From positions 804,689 to 868,688 of the forward strand of contig VZRN01001124.1 of assembly GCA_013397935.1 (NCBI GenBank): a stretch of DNA of 64,000 nt, read 5' to 3'. Source of the DNA: Dasyornis broadbenti (lineage: Eukaryota > Chordata > Aves > Passeriformes > Dasyornithidae). This document shows, piece after piece, positions 61,801 through 64,000 of this stretch; positions within the stretch are counted from its first letter, which is position 1; every line of letters begins with the position of its first letter. The position numbers and the translations under genes are program-made. Under the pieces are notes generated by a model, which saw only the letters and a program-made list of their open reading frames with translations, had not been told where the DNA came from and did not search any database.

Positions 61801-64000
61801 GACGTGACCCAGAGCTAACGTGCGTGTCCTCGCAGACACTCAGGGCATTGTCAGGAATCAGACGGGGGCCGGGGAAGAAAACAAAGTATTTTTCCAGAGA
61901 GCACAGAGCGGAGCAAAACCTGCGCCAGTCTTGCTGCTGCCTGCCCGCTCGAGGCCTGTGAGAGGGGCGAAGCGGGAGGGGTCAAGGGCGAAACCCTTGG
62001 TGATGCTGCAGCCGGTGAACAGGCACTGCCTCGTGTTAGAAAAGGCAAGATCTGCGCTGCAAAGAGGCAACTTTTTATCTGAACGTGAGTGCATGCGTTG
62101 TGTGCCAGCTTCCAGGGATAGGATGGGGGCATGTTCCCCCATGTACATTCCTCCCCGAGTCCATGGGCACAGCACAGCGGCACCGGCACTGCATCAAGGC
62201 GGGCACGGAGGACGCCGGTCGAGGGCAGCCCGTGACGCTCTCCCGCCATCCGCGAATGCACTTCCCTGTCACTGCACACATCGTGGCTCTGGCACCGCCG
62301 CGGGGACTGAAAGCCAGCTGGGAACAAAGGGAAGAGCTGCAAGGCTGGGATAAGCAGGAGCTCTCCCTGGGTTAGCATCGGCCATGTCAGCAGGACATTT
62401 CATCCCAGAGATTAAGGGCTGAGCCACGAACTTGTTCGGAGCTGGAGGGGGAGCAGGGGCTGAGGGCAAATCCACCAGCGCTGTGGCAAAACCCGTGGGC
62501 CCAGGGCCTTGCCAGGGCAATAGTAACCATCCTGTGAGCCAGGTGATCTCGCCGTTCCTTTACAGACTCAGACCATGGCACCTCTAGAGCAAGGGCCCAG
62601 TGCACCATTCGCTCGGACTGCAGGCGAGCTCTTCGCCCGCCGCAGCACCGCATCCTGTGCCCGCCGTGTGCTCAGCTGGCTCCGCGCCGGCCCTGCTCCA
62701 TGCTAGATGGTTTAGCACAGCGGTCAGGGAGGTCCGAGCTACATCCAGAGCTTGCCTGTGCTGGCAGCCAGCTGTGCAAGCACTGCTTCAAAACACACTC
62801 CTGTGTGCTTACAGTCAGGAGAAGGATTTTTCTTTTTTTTCTTTCTTTCTTTTTTTTTTTTTTAATCGAGAATGTATGGTACTGTTTGGAAGAAGAGATG
62901 AGGGACTTGATGGAGCACAGCAGCCAACAGCACGTGTGTCCCGTATCCTGTAGAGCAGTTGGAAGAAGCAGCAGTGCTGGTAGGGAGGTGTCAGGGCAGT
63001 ACCCAGCCGTGTTACTCCCCACAAAAAATACCTATTTTAAAAAAAAAAGGAGTATTTTCCATGGCTGTGCCTTCTTTTATATTGGCTCACCCCCGGAGGG
63101 TGGAGAGGTCAGTGTGCTCTGCGGACTGTTTCTCTCCAACCCAGGCACCAGCCCTGTGCTGGGGAAGATGTAAAATACGTGACTTTTCCCCTATGGCTGC
63201 TGGGTGAAAACAAACCCCCCCCCACACAGCATGCACACAAAATGACAACAGAGACAGCCTGTCATTGTGCGGGCTGTCACGCAGAAGAGGGGCTGTCCCC
63301 CCATCCCCCCTCCACACCGGCAACGGGAGAGCGGAGCCGCGGATGACTGTTAAAGCGCTCCAGCAAAACGCGTAAGGAAATCCTTTTGATGGGGAATTGA
63401 CCCCAGCTATCAGGGAGCCCGCGCTGGGTTTTGCTTCCAAATCTTGCTCCAGATTGCAAAGCACCCGTCGGAGCCGGGACAGCTGATGCCGAGAAAGTTT
63501 TCACAAGGGATGCAGAAGTCGTGCCTTTTGCCGGACAGCATGCATTATCAGTTCACCAGGGATGAGGCGTGTGGCTGCTATTTGGTCAGTGGCCACATCT
63601 GCTCCGGAAGTATTTTTTCTTGACCATCAGCAGTATAAATGGAGCAGGGAGTCACACCAAACGTGCCCACTTCCCCAGACGCGCTCTGGTTTACGATCTG
63701 TTCGAGGAGGGTGTGTGTGTGACTTCGGGCAGATGGGAGCCAGCCTGCAGGCTCGACGCTTGGCTCTGTGAGTCTCCAAACAAGGCTTTTCCCACTGCGG
63801 GACAGCCCTGCGCCCATCCATAAAGCTCAGTCTCTGGTGCTTGGCAAATCGTCCTTGAGGTGCACTAAAATTTTCAGCATACCAGCCGTTTTCTTGGCTC
63901 CGGCTTGTAGGGTGATGGGCGGGAGCGAGCTCGCCCCATGAGAAGGTGAGCGCTGTTATAACTGAGGATGTACAGAAAACCTCCAACTGCCCGTCCCTTT
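61801..64000. other. Sequence upstream of PHRF1, no supported gene
   Basis: No recognisable exon. There is a pyrimidine tract with CTTT repeats at 62827-62866, a C run near 63220, a TATAAA at 63634-63639 on the plus strand and a 43-codon frame at 62575-62706 with a good start context. None is enough to call a gene. miR-210, which lies next to PHRF1 in mammals, was looked for and not seen. Confidence 0.5.
62827..62866 (+). repeat. Pyrimidine (CTTT)n and poly-T tract
   Basis: Interrupted T runs with CTTT units end in about 15 Ts. It may be a microsatellite or a reverse-strand poly(A) remnant, but no element body is recognised next to it. Confidence 0.8.

Noticed and set aside
61200..64000. miR-210 hairpin, expected near PHRF1 from mammalian synteny
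   Set aside because: Neither the mature sequence nor its complement could be found by eye in this stretch.
1..64000. CR1 LINE fragments, tRNA genes and CRISPR arrays
   Set aside because: I did not recognise a CR1 3' end, a tRNA fold or a regular spacer array; a repeat-library search could still reveal old CR1 pieces.

Overview
The window is vertebrate nuclear DNA. Its genes are split by GT-AG introns, the promoters are CpG-rich, and the gene content is SLC25A22, IRF7, an MFHAS1-like ROCO gene and PHRF1. I read it as a bird, probably neoavian or passerine. The reasons are compact GC-rich genes, the single IRF7 form, and a solo retroviral LTR of a type I associate with bird genomes. The species call is inference.

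Layout. (1) Positions 1-14833, plus strand: the 3' two thirds of SLC25A22, the mitochondrial glutamate/H+ carrier, in six coding exons, one behind an 8.6-kb intron; the 5' exons lie outside the window. (2) 14834-19280: 3' UTR and intergenic DNA, with a T/G-rich tract and a degenerate A/T- and G-rich minisatellite carrying repeated kappaB-like decamers, ending in the CpG-rich IRF7 promoter with ISRE, E-box and GAS motifs. (3) 19281-22837, plus: complete IRF7, 11 coding exons, 516 aa. (4) 31419-23407, minus: a complete 12-exon gene of 868 aa with leucine-rich repeats, a Roc GTPase and a COR domain, closest by eye to MFHAS1. It converges on IRF7 with only 569 bp between stop codons, and one intron holds a solo LTR. 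(5) 55187-34082, minus: complete PHRF1, 17 coding exons, about 1700 aa (RING, PHD, large RS-rich exon, SRI domain), with a noncoding first exon in a CpG island near 61.05 kb. (6) 61.2-64 kb: upstream DNA with no gene I can support.

All exon joins given were checked for reading-frame phase by hand. In the human genome IRF7 and PHRF1 are direct convergent neighbours. Here an MFHAS1-like ROCO gene sits between them, and SLC25A22 lies right beside IRF7. The most interesting items are this gene, the kappaB-like minisatellite upstream of IRF7, and a 45-bp repeat that copies the IRF7 exon 2/intron 2 boundary several times.
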